A stretch of 64,000 bases of DNA from Flammula alnicola (Eukaryota; Basidiomycota; Agaricomycetes; Agaricales; Strophariaceae). A program made the position numbers and the translations under genes. Below the pieces are notes generated by a model. It searched no databases. It saw only the letters and a list, made by a program, of their open reading frames with translations, and was not told the DNA's origin. Every line of letters begins with the position of its first letter. Positions within the stretch are counted from its first letter, which is position 1. Positions 1 to 9,579 of the stretch are shown here, piece by piece. The stretch lies in contig JADNRV010000107.1 in NCBI GenBank assembly GCA_015499995.1, positions 62,001 through 126,000 on the forward strand. Direction: 5' to 3'.

Positions 1-1482
1 CTGAATTAGCATTGTGGGGCCACGGCAGGAACGCACCCCATGTCCATGAAGTACTGCTTTGCCTCACTTGCAAGGCCGAAATAAGCCATCCGCCCTTCGT
101 AGATAATGCACACCTTATCAAAATGCTGGTATAGCGACTCCCCAGCTTGATAAATCGAAACAATGGTGGTCTGCTCGAAGGTATCCGTAGCAATCCGCAA
201 AGCACGGACGAATTCCAAGGCTGTACTTGCGTCGAGGCCACGAGTTGAGCTAAAAACGTCGAAAATGTTCAAGATAGATCAACGTGAGACAAAAGAGCAA
301 ACTCACTTATCCCAAGCGCCTATACAACTTCTGGACGCCAAACCTTCGGCAATAGACACACGCTTCTTCTCCCCACCACTCACGCCACGAATGGCGGCGT
401 CACCGACAGGAGTGGTCAGGGTATGTCGCAGGCCAAATATTGTGGCGAGTACGGTTGTCACCATACCCGCAAACTCCTTACGCGACACGCCCAGGCGACT
501 GCGCGGTGTACGAGCCGCGGCTGCGAACCGGAGAGTCTGATCGACTGATAAAGTCGGGAAGTGCATATCGTCCTCTGGACAATATTGGACATCGCCACGG
601 AAGCGCTTCCTCAGATCTTCTGAGGTGATAGAATCGTAATGGACATCGCCGTGCACTGCGTAGTATTCCTGTCTCTGGTTTGCCAATGTTTTCAGCAGTG
701 TGCTACAGCCAGAACCGGGACTGCCCAAGACAACTGATCGATCACGAGTTAGTTTATAGCTCGGAAGTGTGAGGATAAAACGTAGACTTACGAAGCATCT
801 CTCCTGGCTTCACCACACCTTCAAATCCTGACAGGATGTCACGAATATTCGGGTGTCGCGCGTGCTGCAGATTCTCAAGAATAACCCGTGGGTTGAAGAG
901 CGATCCCAGCGTCGGCAAGAACGAATCGGAGGCACCGAGACCGACTACACGAAGGTCGCGAAAGCCAATTCCAAGCGACCGAGCCTTGATTTGAGCTTCG
1001 TCGCGTCTGAGAAATGTGAATAAAAGTGAAATAAATATGGGACAAGAAAAAGCTGACTTTTCGATAACTCGACGGAGTGTCTTTTCCAAGTCAAAGGGTT
1101 CATCTTCCTTGACATGAAGTGTTGCAGCCGAGCTTTCTGAGGACCGAGGTTCCAGTTCGGGTTTCTCCTCCTCATTCTGGTGCGTCACAGTCCGTTGAAG
1201 CTCGTGAACACCGGCAGGATCGAAGAAGTCGACTTCGACATGCGATACGGAGGAATTACGTCGGTGTTGCAAAAATTCTGGGCTTTCAGACGCATGAGGC
1301 GGGTGCTCGTGGTGCTCGTGGTGATGGTGGTGGTGGTTATATTCTTCGTCCTTCGAGGGCGTTCGCTGCACCGTAGTGTCGAGACCCGAAAGTGTCGGCT
1401 GAGATGGTACGCGAGAGACTGTGCCTGAAGGTGTCTCCTCTTCAATGTCATTCAAAGAAGCGGGTGGCTGCGATTTCGACAT
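1..1482 (-). CDS. PDR-type ABC transporter, N-terminal part (partial, runs off left edge)
   Basis: Full-size fungal pleiotropic-drug-resistance (ABCG) transporters are plasma-membrane pumps that export drugs and metabolites using ATP. Starting at the ATG at 1480-1482, the product has an acidic, His-rich, probably disordered N-terminus (six His then more His/Glu near residue 50), then the PDR N-terminal domain and the first nucleotide-binding domain. The Walker A is GSPGSGCST and the ABC signature is VSGGEKKRVS, followed by STRGLDAS with the SVYQAGE-type segment read here as SIYQAGE. Introns read clearly at 1007-1057 (in frame, 51 nt), 734-791 and 250-306; each restores the family reading frame. 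A donor at about position 36 and an acceptor ending at position 1 suggest the next exon begins just outside the window. The membrane domains and second NBD are missing only because of the edge. The family call is sure; the substrate is unknown. Confidence 0.93.
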
Positions 1483-2876
1483 CTTGGATGAGGAACCATT
1501 GCATCTCTAACTTCCTAGCTTTGTAGAGGAAGAAAAGAGTGACGAAAGCGATCGGCAACTTGCACAGCAGGCCGTATCTGTAAGACTAACCAATGGATTT
1601 CTCAATAAGACCAATCGTGATGGCGTAATTGCGGTTAATATGGATCCGTTTTGAAATTTCAAAGCTCCCAGAGTGACTTGGACCTTGGACCATGAGGAGA
1701 TGGGGACACGAGCGGCATTATTGTGCCATCGCTGCCACGCGTTTCAAGTCCTGTAAAACTTGAAAGTCGTCAGAAGCGTTCTATAAGAGTTACATACACC
1801 TTCACACCATCTTGTTAACGTGTTGATTCGTCCGTGTTCTGGACATGAAGCGCGTCTGGTTGGGGACTGAAATTTGAATTTGAACTCTGATTCTGAAATT
1901 GCTGATAAATCATATTACGTAATTTCCTGACTGGGCTGGACCGATTATCGATAAACCCTTTAAGTACATAAAGCAAAGGAAGGTACACGATTCAATGAAA
2001 ACGGCCGGCAGTGTTCGTCACCCATCTTTATCTGCGCAGCGTCGGACTGGTGTCAAGGAAAATAACGAGCTTATCATTTTGGACAGCTTTGGTCAGGACT
2101 TTACAACTAAGTTTCAAGTAAAAATATTAGCGTTGTTGCCTCCAGGTCCCGACTCCCAGGTGAATATTGCCAATAACCGCGTATTAATCATACTATGGCG
2201 AAATGCTAATGATATCTCAAGTTGTTTGGCAAGAAGACAATTTAGCTTGCCAATCAGCAAACCTGGGGGACGCGGCAGAGTGCTGCCGAGCGCTACATAG
2301 TGCCATAGTGTCATAGCAAAGGGTACCGAATCCGTAGCGTTACATAGCATTCTCACGTTTATATATAGATGCGGCAGCGCACTATGGCGCACTATGGATT
2401 GCTATGCAGCATTAGGTCATGTCTTCACAGTTCTATGCTGGGCTTCCTCTGCAGGGCCTTTTGTATGCAATCATGGCATACTATCCTGTAGGTCTCGAGA
2501 GGATAGCTAACAATGTAATATATTTGAACTACTAATACACATTGTAAATACTAGACTAAAGTCCAATCAATGTACGCGAGATGGTAATCGAGGGTAATCA
2601 TCGCCGGCGTATCTATCTCTGTGTGGCTAATCGAACCTGCACAACGGACCCTCGATCAACACCTAAGAGCAGATTTATATGCCCTGCACCCAGCCCATGT
2701 ATCTTCTCATCATGTAGCCCGCTGACGAACCAAGTTCTCGATGACCTCCGACAGCGACACCGTATTTGAATTGCTGGATGACGTGTTGGGGTGAAGGCGA
2801 GGTAAGAGGTGGTGTAAACGACGGCCTCAGCGAAGCCAGGTGTTGTCCACAACCTTCCTGCCCCTTCCCAGTGTTG
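1483..2876. other. Intergenic region, no gene recognised
   Basis: This lies between the start of the ABC transporter and the 3' end of the Ser/Thr-rich gene. Only short open frames without protein-like composition are present. Around 2270-2415 the word CATAGTG recurs in both orientations, but no transposon ends or target duplication could be found. The promoter of the ABC transporter must lie near 1483-2000; no specific element is called. Confidence 0.5.
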
Positions 2877-4287
2877 CTAACGATGTTCGAGGCTGTCTAG
2901 ATCACACGCAGAATGAGTACTAAGCACATATATAGTAAGTATGTGTCCACAAGTCAATGTCATGAATGGAATACTTACTTGTTGGCTGCGCTTTCGCAGT
3001 CGTGACTACCCAATATCCCTCATTGACCTCCTGCTGCTCCGTAAGTCCACGAACTCAAACCCAAGCACAGTACTCACCGAGTAATCGCTATCTTTGCAAT
3101 CGTCGACAGCGAGAGCTGGTCGGTAGGGAGTATGTGGCCAGGGATCCCCGTGGGGAGGGGCACATTAGTGATGGTCAACGCCACAGACGGGATAGGCGCT
3201 ACACTGCTCGCGATTTGGTCCGGGTCGGTCAAGGTGGCCACGGTCGTCGTGTTCACGATCGAGGCGATGGCGAGGGACGACTCTGTCAAGAGAATGAGAG
3301 ACACGGGTCGACGGAGATACTGACGGTCGTGGTAGTAATGGATAGGGCGGTGGTGATACCCAAGAGCGAGTCCGTGATGGCGGTCGTGGCGTTGACGGGG
3401 TCAGGGAACGTTATGGTGGGCAACAACGAGGAACTGCTGCAGCTGACAGAGGTCGGCAGTGGTTGCACACCGGTGATAGATCCGATAGATCCCGTGTCGC
3501 TAGCCGAAGTGGGCGTGGAGCTATCGACCGAGCTGGGAGGAGGCGGGGCACTAGTGATCGGGCATCAGAAGAAGACAAGTCAATAGTAGTTGTGGGAGGA
3601 GGGGGAAGGAGACTAGTAATGATAGAAATAACACTACTCAACGAATCTCCAGAGGCTGAAACAGAAGTGGGATCCCAAGTGGCAGTAGTTGCAGAACTTG
3701 AACTTGAACCCGAACCATTGAGAACACTGGAAAGACCACCGCCAACGCCTGAGAGGATGGAGCTGGCGCCATTACCGACACCGTTTAAGGTACCTCCCGA
3801 GGCCAAACTTGAGAAGGAGGCGGGAGGCGGGGGGGTGGACGAATCTGCAGCTGAGGAAGAAGCAGAGGGGGTAACAGAGGCCGAAGAGGACGACGAAGCA
3901 GAGACGGAGGATGAGCTGGCAGACGAATCTGTGGCAGGGTTGGGTGTAGTCGAAGGTGAAGTGCTGGCAACCGAGTTCGAGGATGCGGCCGATGCACTGC
4001 TACTGCTACCCGAGCCATCGCTAGGAGTGGCTGCTCCAATGTTACCAGCTGCAAGGGGGCGATTAAGATGCTGCCAACGTCAGTTCAAACAAGGGGGACT
4101 TATAGAGACCCAAAATATTGAGAGTGTCGACGATGTCCCTCCTCAAACTGCCTCTCGATATTGATAGATCGACGAGCATGAGAGTTCACCGGTGAATGGC
4201 GGTCTCGGGTGTTGTGGCGGTGGTGATGGTGGGCGACTTCGACAATGTGATGGCCAGGCGACAGAGGGGCCAACGAAGTGGTGACAT
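2877..4287 (-). CDS. Ser/Thr/Pro-rich low-complexity protein (exon model uncertain)
   Basis: On the minus strand a long stretch (about 4050 down to 3560) encodes almost only Ser, Ala, Thr, Pro and Gly, with a run of SSSS/ASAS repeats, then Thr/Val/Ile-rich segments down to 3074. A following exon at about 3050-2985 reads EVNEGYWVVTTAKAQPT with a good GTGAGT donor before it and GTAAGT after it; a short last exon would end at a TAG at 2877. The acceptor at about 4049-4051 opens the Ser-rich exon. Such composition is typical of heavily O-glycosylated secreted or cell-wall proteins of fungi. The ATG at 4287 is followed by a moderately hydrophobic leader, but a signal peptide is not convincing. The frame changes near 3560 and 3300 without clear introns, so the gene may be damaged. 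I do not recognise a named family. Confidence 0.45.
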
Positions 4288-4681
4288 GGTGGGGAGAAAG
4301 AAAGGAATGCAACGAGATTGAAGTTTCGTCAAGTCCAAATTTCTATTTGCGGACATCAACCATGTCACGTGAACGGATTATACAACATTGTGCGCTATTC
4401 ATAGTCTATGGGAAAAATCAAGGTTTGCTGATGTCACTGGCACCGGTTACCGCAGCACAGGCACGTGACGTACCTGGCCGCAGCCGGGCGCTTATCGCTG
4501 GAGTCACTTCTCCAGCAGTCTGGCTCTAAAAAAAGTCTGTCGATGTTCTTGGTTACTTATGCTGTTATTCTCTGTTGGCAGTTGCGTCGACATCTCGAGG
4601 ATCCACTGACCTACTTACTACTACAATCGTGGTTTTGTTCATTTGATATTCCTTACGCCTACAGAGCAGTCTGAGCGAATG

Positions 4682-6145
4682 GTTCTTGAAAGCCTATTGT
4701 GTGTAAGTTGGAGATCGTCTGAGGTTCGAAGGCGCGTTTTTCGTGAAGCAGTGACGCAACTTGTGCCGGAGATGCCAAGTCGGATGAGTAATCGTATCGA
4801 TAAGATGAGCGGTATGGCCGGTCTCGAATTACACAACAGCTGCATTCTGCTTACAGCGCCCAAGTGCTGATTGGCCCATACCATGAGTGGGTTACTCAGC
4901 ATGTCTGGAACTTGTGAGAAGTATGGAAGCTAAGAAGCAAGCTTGAGCTGTTTAAAGAGGGCTTTCACTGCGAATTCATCCAACGAACTATCTACTTTCC
5001 GCATCGTAACTCGATTTTAACCATCCATTTCAATGTCTTCGCCCAAAGTTTGGTTTGGTAAGATTTCTTACGTGTCCTTATGTACCAATCCTAAACGTTT
5101 TCTTCAGTAACTGGCGCCTCTGTCGGTCTTGGACGCGCAACGGTTGAGCACGTCCTAGAAAAAGGCGACAGAGTTGTCGCCACCTTACGCAAACCCTCAG
5201 CCCTCTCGGACCTCTCCGCAAAATACCCAGCCTCACAGCTCCTCGTTGTCAAGCTCGATGTCACCTCTCCTTCTGACATCAAAGCAGCCTTCACCAAGGC
5301 GATCGAAGCCTTCGGTCGCGTTGACGTCGTGCACAACAACGCTGGTTACGCTGTGCTCGGCGAGATCGAAGGAACTCCCGATGAAGTTGCGCGGGGCGTG
5401 TTTGAGGTGAACTTCTGGGGATCGACAAACGTCGCTCGGGAGGCTATCCACGTGTTCCGTGATGTGAACAAGCCCTCTGGTGGCCGTCTTCTGCAGGCGT
5501 CGAGTATGGCAGGCGCACAAGGCATGCCCGGAATTGGGTACTACAGTGCGAGGTCAGTATAATTTATCTTTTGATTGCCACCAGAAGGCTGATGACACGT
5601 CTTTTTCGCAGCAAATACGCTGTTGAGGGAATCTCCGAAGCGCTCTCGAAAGAACTGCACCCTTCATGGAACATCAAAGTCACCATCCTCGAATTCGGGG
5701 GCTTCGCCACCCGTGGAACCTCCTCCGACTCTCTTGTTACCGTGCCCGAGCACCCCGCCTACACCGCTCCCGACAGCGTCACAAAGTTTGTCAGGGGGTA
5801 CCTCTCTGGCCCGCTCGACCAGGGAGACTCGAAGAAGGCTGCGAGGGAGATTTACAACATTGCTGCTGACAACACGGTTGGCCTGCGCGTACCGCTGGGT
5901 CTGGATGCAATTGGTGTGGTAACTGGACAGCTTGCGGAGATCAAGAAGGATGTTGATGCTGCTGCCAAGTGGAGTGTTGACTTGAAGTAGAGAGCTTACA
6001 GGACGCTGCATTTTCACGCTACGCAATGAACCCAATGCGTTGTCTTTTCTTACACATAAATCGCAGAGCAAAAAAATGTATTGACATTTTCTGCACTTCT
6101 TTGGGACTCGAAACAATGAGTTTGAGTACCGGATAAATGGCAGCT
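4682..6145 (+). repeat. Duplicated segment A (inverted partner at about 52,940-54,432)
   Basis: Sequence from about 4682 (upstream of SDR-A) to about 6145 (some 155 bp past its stop) is matched almost base for base by the reverse complement of about 54,432-52,940. Homology includes the promoter, both introns and the 3' flank, then stops abruptly at both ends. The boundaries are estimated by eye to about 10 bp. Confidence 0.85.
5033..5990 (+). CDS. Short-chain dehydrogenase/reductase (SDR-A)
   Basis: Classical NAD(P)-dependent SDR of about 280 residues, of the 17-beta-HSD-like/retinol-dehydrogenase-like group common in fungi; a cytosolic oxidoreductase acting on an unknown alcohol or ketone. 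Three exons: ATG at 5033, introns 5058-5107 and 5553-5611, stop at 5990. The Rossmann cofactor motif is TGASVGLG near the N-terminus, NNAG follows at about residue 90, the catalytic Ser lies in QASSMAG, and the YxxxK pair is read across the second intron as YSASK. The very short first exon (25 nt) is supported by the same structure in the inverted copy at 53-54 kb, which differs by a few substitutions. Both copies are intact. The substrate cannot be assigned. Confidence 0.92.
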
Positions 6146-6314
6146 GGAGAGAAAGACGAAATAAGAACAGGGTGCAGATACAGGCGTGATAAAAAGTAAG
6201 GAATCTATGTACTCTACAATTTGCAAGGAGGTTATATGGAACAGCGAGTCAACGGCAAAGATGAGAGCACGCACAAGAAACCTTGCACGAGGCTTAACCC
6301 CAGCTATTCGAATA

Positions 6315-6522
6315 GTGACTCGACTCCACATCGTATGGGATAAATTTAGAGTGTAAAATCTCCGCTCTCGCCCTGGAAAGATAATGATTGATCAGCGTTG
6401 AGGGTGCAAGCATATACCAGAAACCAAAGTACACCTGTCTAACTGTGACTCGACTCCACGGTGGGTTAAATTTAGAGTCGAGATTTCCCCGTTCTATGTC
6501 CTGGAAAGATATTCATTCAATT
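6315..6522. repeat. Imperfect direct repeat pair (about 77 bp each, 131 bp apart)
   Basis: Positions about 6315-6391 and 6446-6522 share the order GTGACTCGACTCCAC, AAATTTAGAGT, then CCTGGAAAGATA, with small differences between them. They lie only in the left duplicated block, downstream of SDR-A, in sequence absent from the right copy. No coding function is seen. Confidence 0.55.
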
Positions 6523-6699
6523 CGATCTCGTGACGATGGAGGTTACTTGGGAAATCATCAAGTCAATGGGGCAAAGGGAAAAAGCTGTGGCATGGCCATA
6601 GCTGACCGTGCAGTGCAGTACATTTCCGTGCATGACATACCGTGCAGTGGGTTCCATGCAGCCGCGCGCATTAGGATGAAAAGACGGAGGAGCTGATGA

Positions 6700-7065
6700 A
6701 AAGCATACCATTCTTCCTTGACCCACTTCTCTTTCTTAGCGATCTCGAATATACCTTTTGCCTCAGCTTCTGCTCCCACCGCGCGCACCTTGCCTGATCG
6801 ATCATGGTAGATGATGGTTGGAATCTTTGATGAGCCGCTGACATGTTGATGGCCAGGAGATCTCGGGGCAGACATTAACGAGGGCCCAAGGACTTCACTG
6901 GATACAATACATACTTTGTGACGCCTTTGGTTTCCGGGACTTGACCAGGATCGAGTATGCTAGCCACCAATCGTCAATTACCTGTAAGAGATCCCGCTAT
7001 ATGTTGTGCCAACATCAAAAGCGAGAACCAAGCGAGAACTAGCTTCCTTGAAATGCTGCAGAAGG
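6700..7065 (-). pseudogene. Hsp70-like (HSP12A-type) ATPase N-terminal fragment
   Basis: The minus strand encodes RLVLAFDVGTTYSGISY, the phosphate-1 loop of the actin-like ATPase domain as found in the divergent Hsp70/HSPA12-like proteins that are expanded in basidiomycetes. It continues after a probable intron with ILDPGQVPETKGVT, and, after another, with SSKIPTIIYHDRSGKVRAVGA. Family members are about 550-600 residues; here similarity ends after roughly 100 residues near 6700 and no later ATPase motifs follow. It is therefore a 5' gene fragment, inserted between SDR-A and the repeat block in the left copy only. Splice sites in the fragment are imperfectly defined. Confidence 0.7.
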
Positions 7066-7774
7066 CATTTATGAGATGGAGATGATGAAGGGAGAGAGCA
7101 AACGTTAATCACTCCGAGCGATGGTGAATGGAGCCGGCGCCGGCGCCTAAATTCTGAACTTCCCACACTGTGCATAGCCATTGCCCGGGACATGATCCAG
7201 CGTCTCATCGGTTGTGATTCTAATTCTGATGCCAGAGCGTGCGGTATGTTTTCTTAGAATGTCGGGCATAGAATCTAGAACGGGATAATTAGAGCTAGCC
7301 ATGGTATATGAAATCAAGAAGATAGTAGTGATGCTCACGGGTACCCCGTGTCAGTACGCAGACCGCAACAGGAGGAACAGTTCCTCTCAACAATACCCCA
7401 ATGGCTCTCAAAACAATTTAAGGGTATCCGCAGACGCATTCCCATCAGAAAAATATTTTCTTGGGGGGGAATGCACAATCTAGATTACGAGACTATCGTT
7501 TGTCAATCCCTTCTTTTTGCCCTTCTGTTGGCGGATTGCTAGCGGCGATGGAAAGCCGCTGGTCGGATATTTCTTGATATTTCATGACATGCGTGCTCCT
7601 CAGCTGTTGAAAGTTCGGGAATGAATAATAATGACCAAGTTCTTGTGGAATGCAAAGACAATATATTGAGAGACATGGACAAGAAGGGTGTTCTAATCAA
7701 TAATCATAGCATCGCCATCTTCGATGTTAGTTGTGAGACAGAGAAGTAAGAACTGCACATTTTTCCCAGTTGCG
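7066..7774. other. Left-specific spacer without recognisable gene
   Basis: This sequence separates the Hsp70-like fragment from the duplicated repeat block. It has no counterpart in the inverted right copy. Short open frames (for example 7147-7338, minus) show no recognisable domain. Confidence 0.4.
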
Positions 7775-9535
7775 TTCACCCCATAGCATTGAGTCGATCG
7801 ATAAGTGGGAAAGCTGGGTCGAGTCGTAACAATCGATAACGATTCTTTCCACAGTGGGAAGTTGGAACAAGTTGTCTTGCCGGTACTTCCACAGGTGACA
7901 GTGCGTTCACACGTCACCCAGCGCTTGTTATTAATAGACGCAGCTCCCTTTCAACCTTGACATGGGATTATCGTCCACCTGGGTACAGAGCTTGGAGGTG
8001 GGGCTCGGCTTTAATTTTTTTTCCCGCCCAATTTCGTGCCCGTTTGCAGATACTATCTTTCAAAGGAGAGATATTCTTTCGTATCTAATATCTATAGCTT
8101 GGAAGGCTGTCGACCTGTTAATGTTTAAGCGCCCAAATGCAGCCCGAAGCTCCACGGGGATATAATTATCAAGTCTGCTGACCGCCAAGCGCGGTGGAAT
8201 TGCCTGTCTTACTCAACGATCACCGTATTGTCACCTTTGCATTTCTTCTCAAGCCGACAGGAATAATGCACGATTCTCAAGATCTCAGCCTGATGACATG
8301 GATTCATGCTGGAGACAACATGCCTACACAACATGTTGTCCGTACCACTCCTTTTCGACCTTAGCATGAAATATCGTCAACCTTAGCCCTAATTGGGTCA
8401 AAGTTTGGAGGGACTCCCTGCGTCTCAGGGTTGAAATTTGCTTTTTGCACCCATCGCTCCCACTGGCAGATATCTTTCCAAGGAGACATTTTTTCGTGTC
8501 TGTTAGCGCAGGCTGTCAAATTGTTAATATTTAAGCGCCCAAGCGCAGCGCGAAGCTCCTCCGGGGTATAATTATCAAGCTTCTGACCGCCAATCGCCGT
8601 GACATTGTCTAAGTATTACCCGGTATTACCCAAATACTACCGTGTTGTCGCTTTTACATTGCTTTCCAAGCAGACAGCATGAATAAATGATTCTCAGTCG
8701 TTCATGATAACCTATCTCTGGAGACAACACGCCGACATAACATGTTTTACGCACTTAAAACAACCCCTGCCTATGCCTTGACATGGGCAGCTCCTCCGCT
8801 TTTCACCCACATCGAGGGCTCATTGAAACGCCACTTTCTATCGTTATTTGGTGGGTTTATATAAACAATTTTAAGGCATTAACGTTATTCACCTACTTGC
8901 CCAGCCGTTTTAAGGGACTCTTCACGAAGATATCCAAGGCAGCCTGACGAAAATTCTGCCAGAGGCCGGCGCATCCCAAAACGTAAGCTGCTTTTGTGGC
9001 TATCTGCGTTTTTCAGGACTCAAATGACATTCCCCGTCTAGCATTCTGCTTCACGACCACAGTCAACGCCTCAACTAAGCGCGCGCACATTCAATCTCGA
9101 TGAAAATCCCTCTCAAACATTCGTCCTGTAGTCTGGACGTGTCCGGCATAGCCGGGTTCTTCGGTGGAGAAGAATCCCTGGCGGCCATGTCCAGTGTGCA
9201 TCTTATTCGAGGAAGGCGATGGCTCGGGTGGTACAACTCGCCGGGAAGCCTCTACGTTGCCAAGAAATACGGAACACTTGCCCGATCCCGGATCTGGGAC
9301 GGACTTTTCCCTGGTGCAAATGTCGATCCATCTTCTCTACTGGAATTGGATGGAAAACATGGGCCCCGTTACTTGGGAGTGTATTCCGAAACTAACCTCA
9401 CGCAGACAGGGCATTTGGCCTATCTGCTGGCAGATTACTGCAACAAGCTGCAGCCTCCTAACTCTTCCGCCAAGGGGTTACTGGTCATGGTCGTAAATTT
9501 TCACCATGACGCAGAAATCGAACCCGATGTAAATA
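7775..9535 (+). repeat. Duplicated segment with repeats and MP1 5' part (inverted partner about 50,165-51,915)
   Basis: From about 7775 (just before a shared stretch reading AAGTGGGAAAGCTGGGTCG) to about 9535 the sequence matches the reverse complement of 51,915-50,165, and matches 30,440-32,300 directly at lower identity. It comprises the tandem units, the region upstream of the membrane-protein gene and the gene's first third. Homology ends inside the MP1 reading frame. Confidence 0.82.
7955..8790 (+). repeat. Tandem repeat of about 407-bp units upstream of MP1
   Basis: Two full units and the start of a third. Each unit has the ordered words TTGACATGGG (unit start), GCGCCCAAG, GGGGTATAATTATCAAG, CTGCTGACCGCC, ATGATTCTCAG and GGAGACAACA(C/T)GC followed by ACATGTT. 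GCGCCC occurs at about 8129 and 8535, giving a spacing near 407 bp. The same array occurs upstream of the two other copies of the membrane-protein gene. No ORF spans the units, so they look regulatory or structural rather than coding. Confidence 0.75.
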
Positions 9536-9561
9536 CTGAATCGGAGTATGTGGATTTGTAG
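9100..9561 (+). pseudogene. MP1: 3'-truncated copy of unfamiliar membrane protein
   Basis: The reading frame from ATG 9100 matches the first about 145 residues of MP2 (31,894) and MP3 (minus, 50,567), including SGIAGFFGGEESLA, GRRWLGWYNSPGS and YVAKKYGTLARSRIWDGLF. Similarity stops near residue 145 and a stop follows at 9559-9561, so all four predicted membrane segments of the full-length protein are missing. It is closer to MP3 than to MP2 (for example the ISSVHLI-type versus ASVHLV-type stretch, and GKHGPRYLGVYSE). The truncation point is about 40 bp from the 3' end of the neighbouring convergent P450, which marks a rearrangement breakpoint. Confidence 0.8.
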
Positions 9562-9579
9562 GGCATAATTATCAATCCG

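Noticed and set aside
2270..2415. CATAGTG words in both orientations, like a small inverted-repeat element
   Set aside because: The words do not form consistent terminal repeats and no flanking target duplication was found.
3463..4164. Long plus-strand open frame rich in Glu and Ala
   Set aside because: It is the antisense shadow of the Ser-rich minus-strand exons; the repetitive Ser codons read as Glu/Ala/Asp on the other strand.
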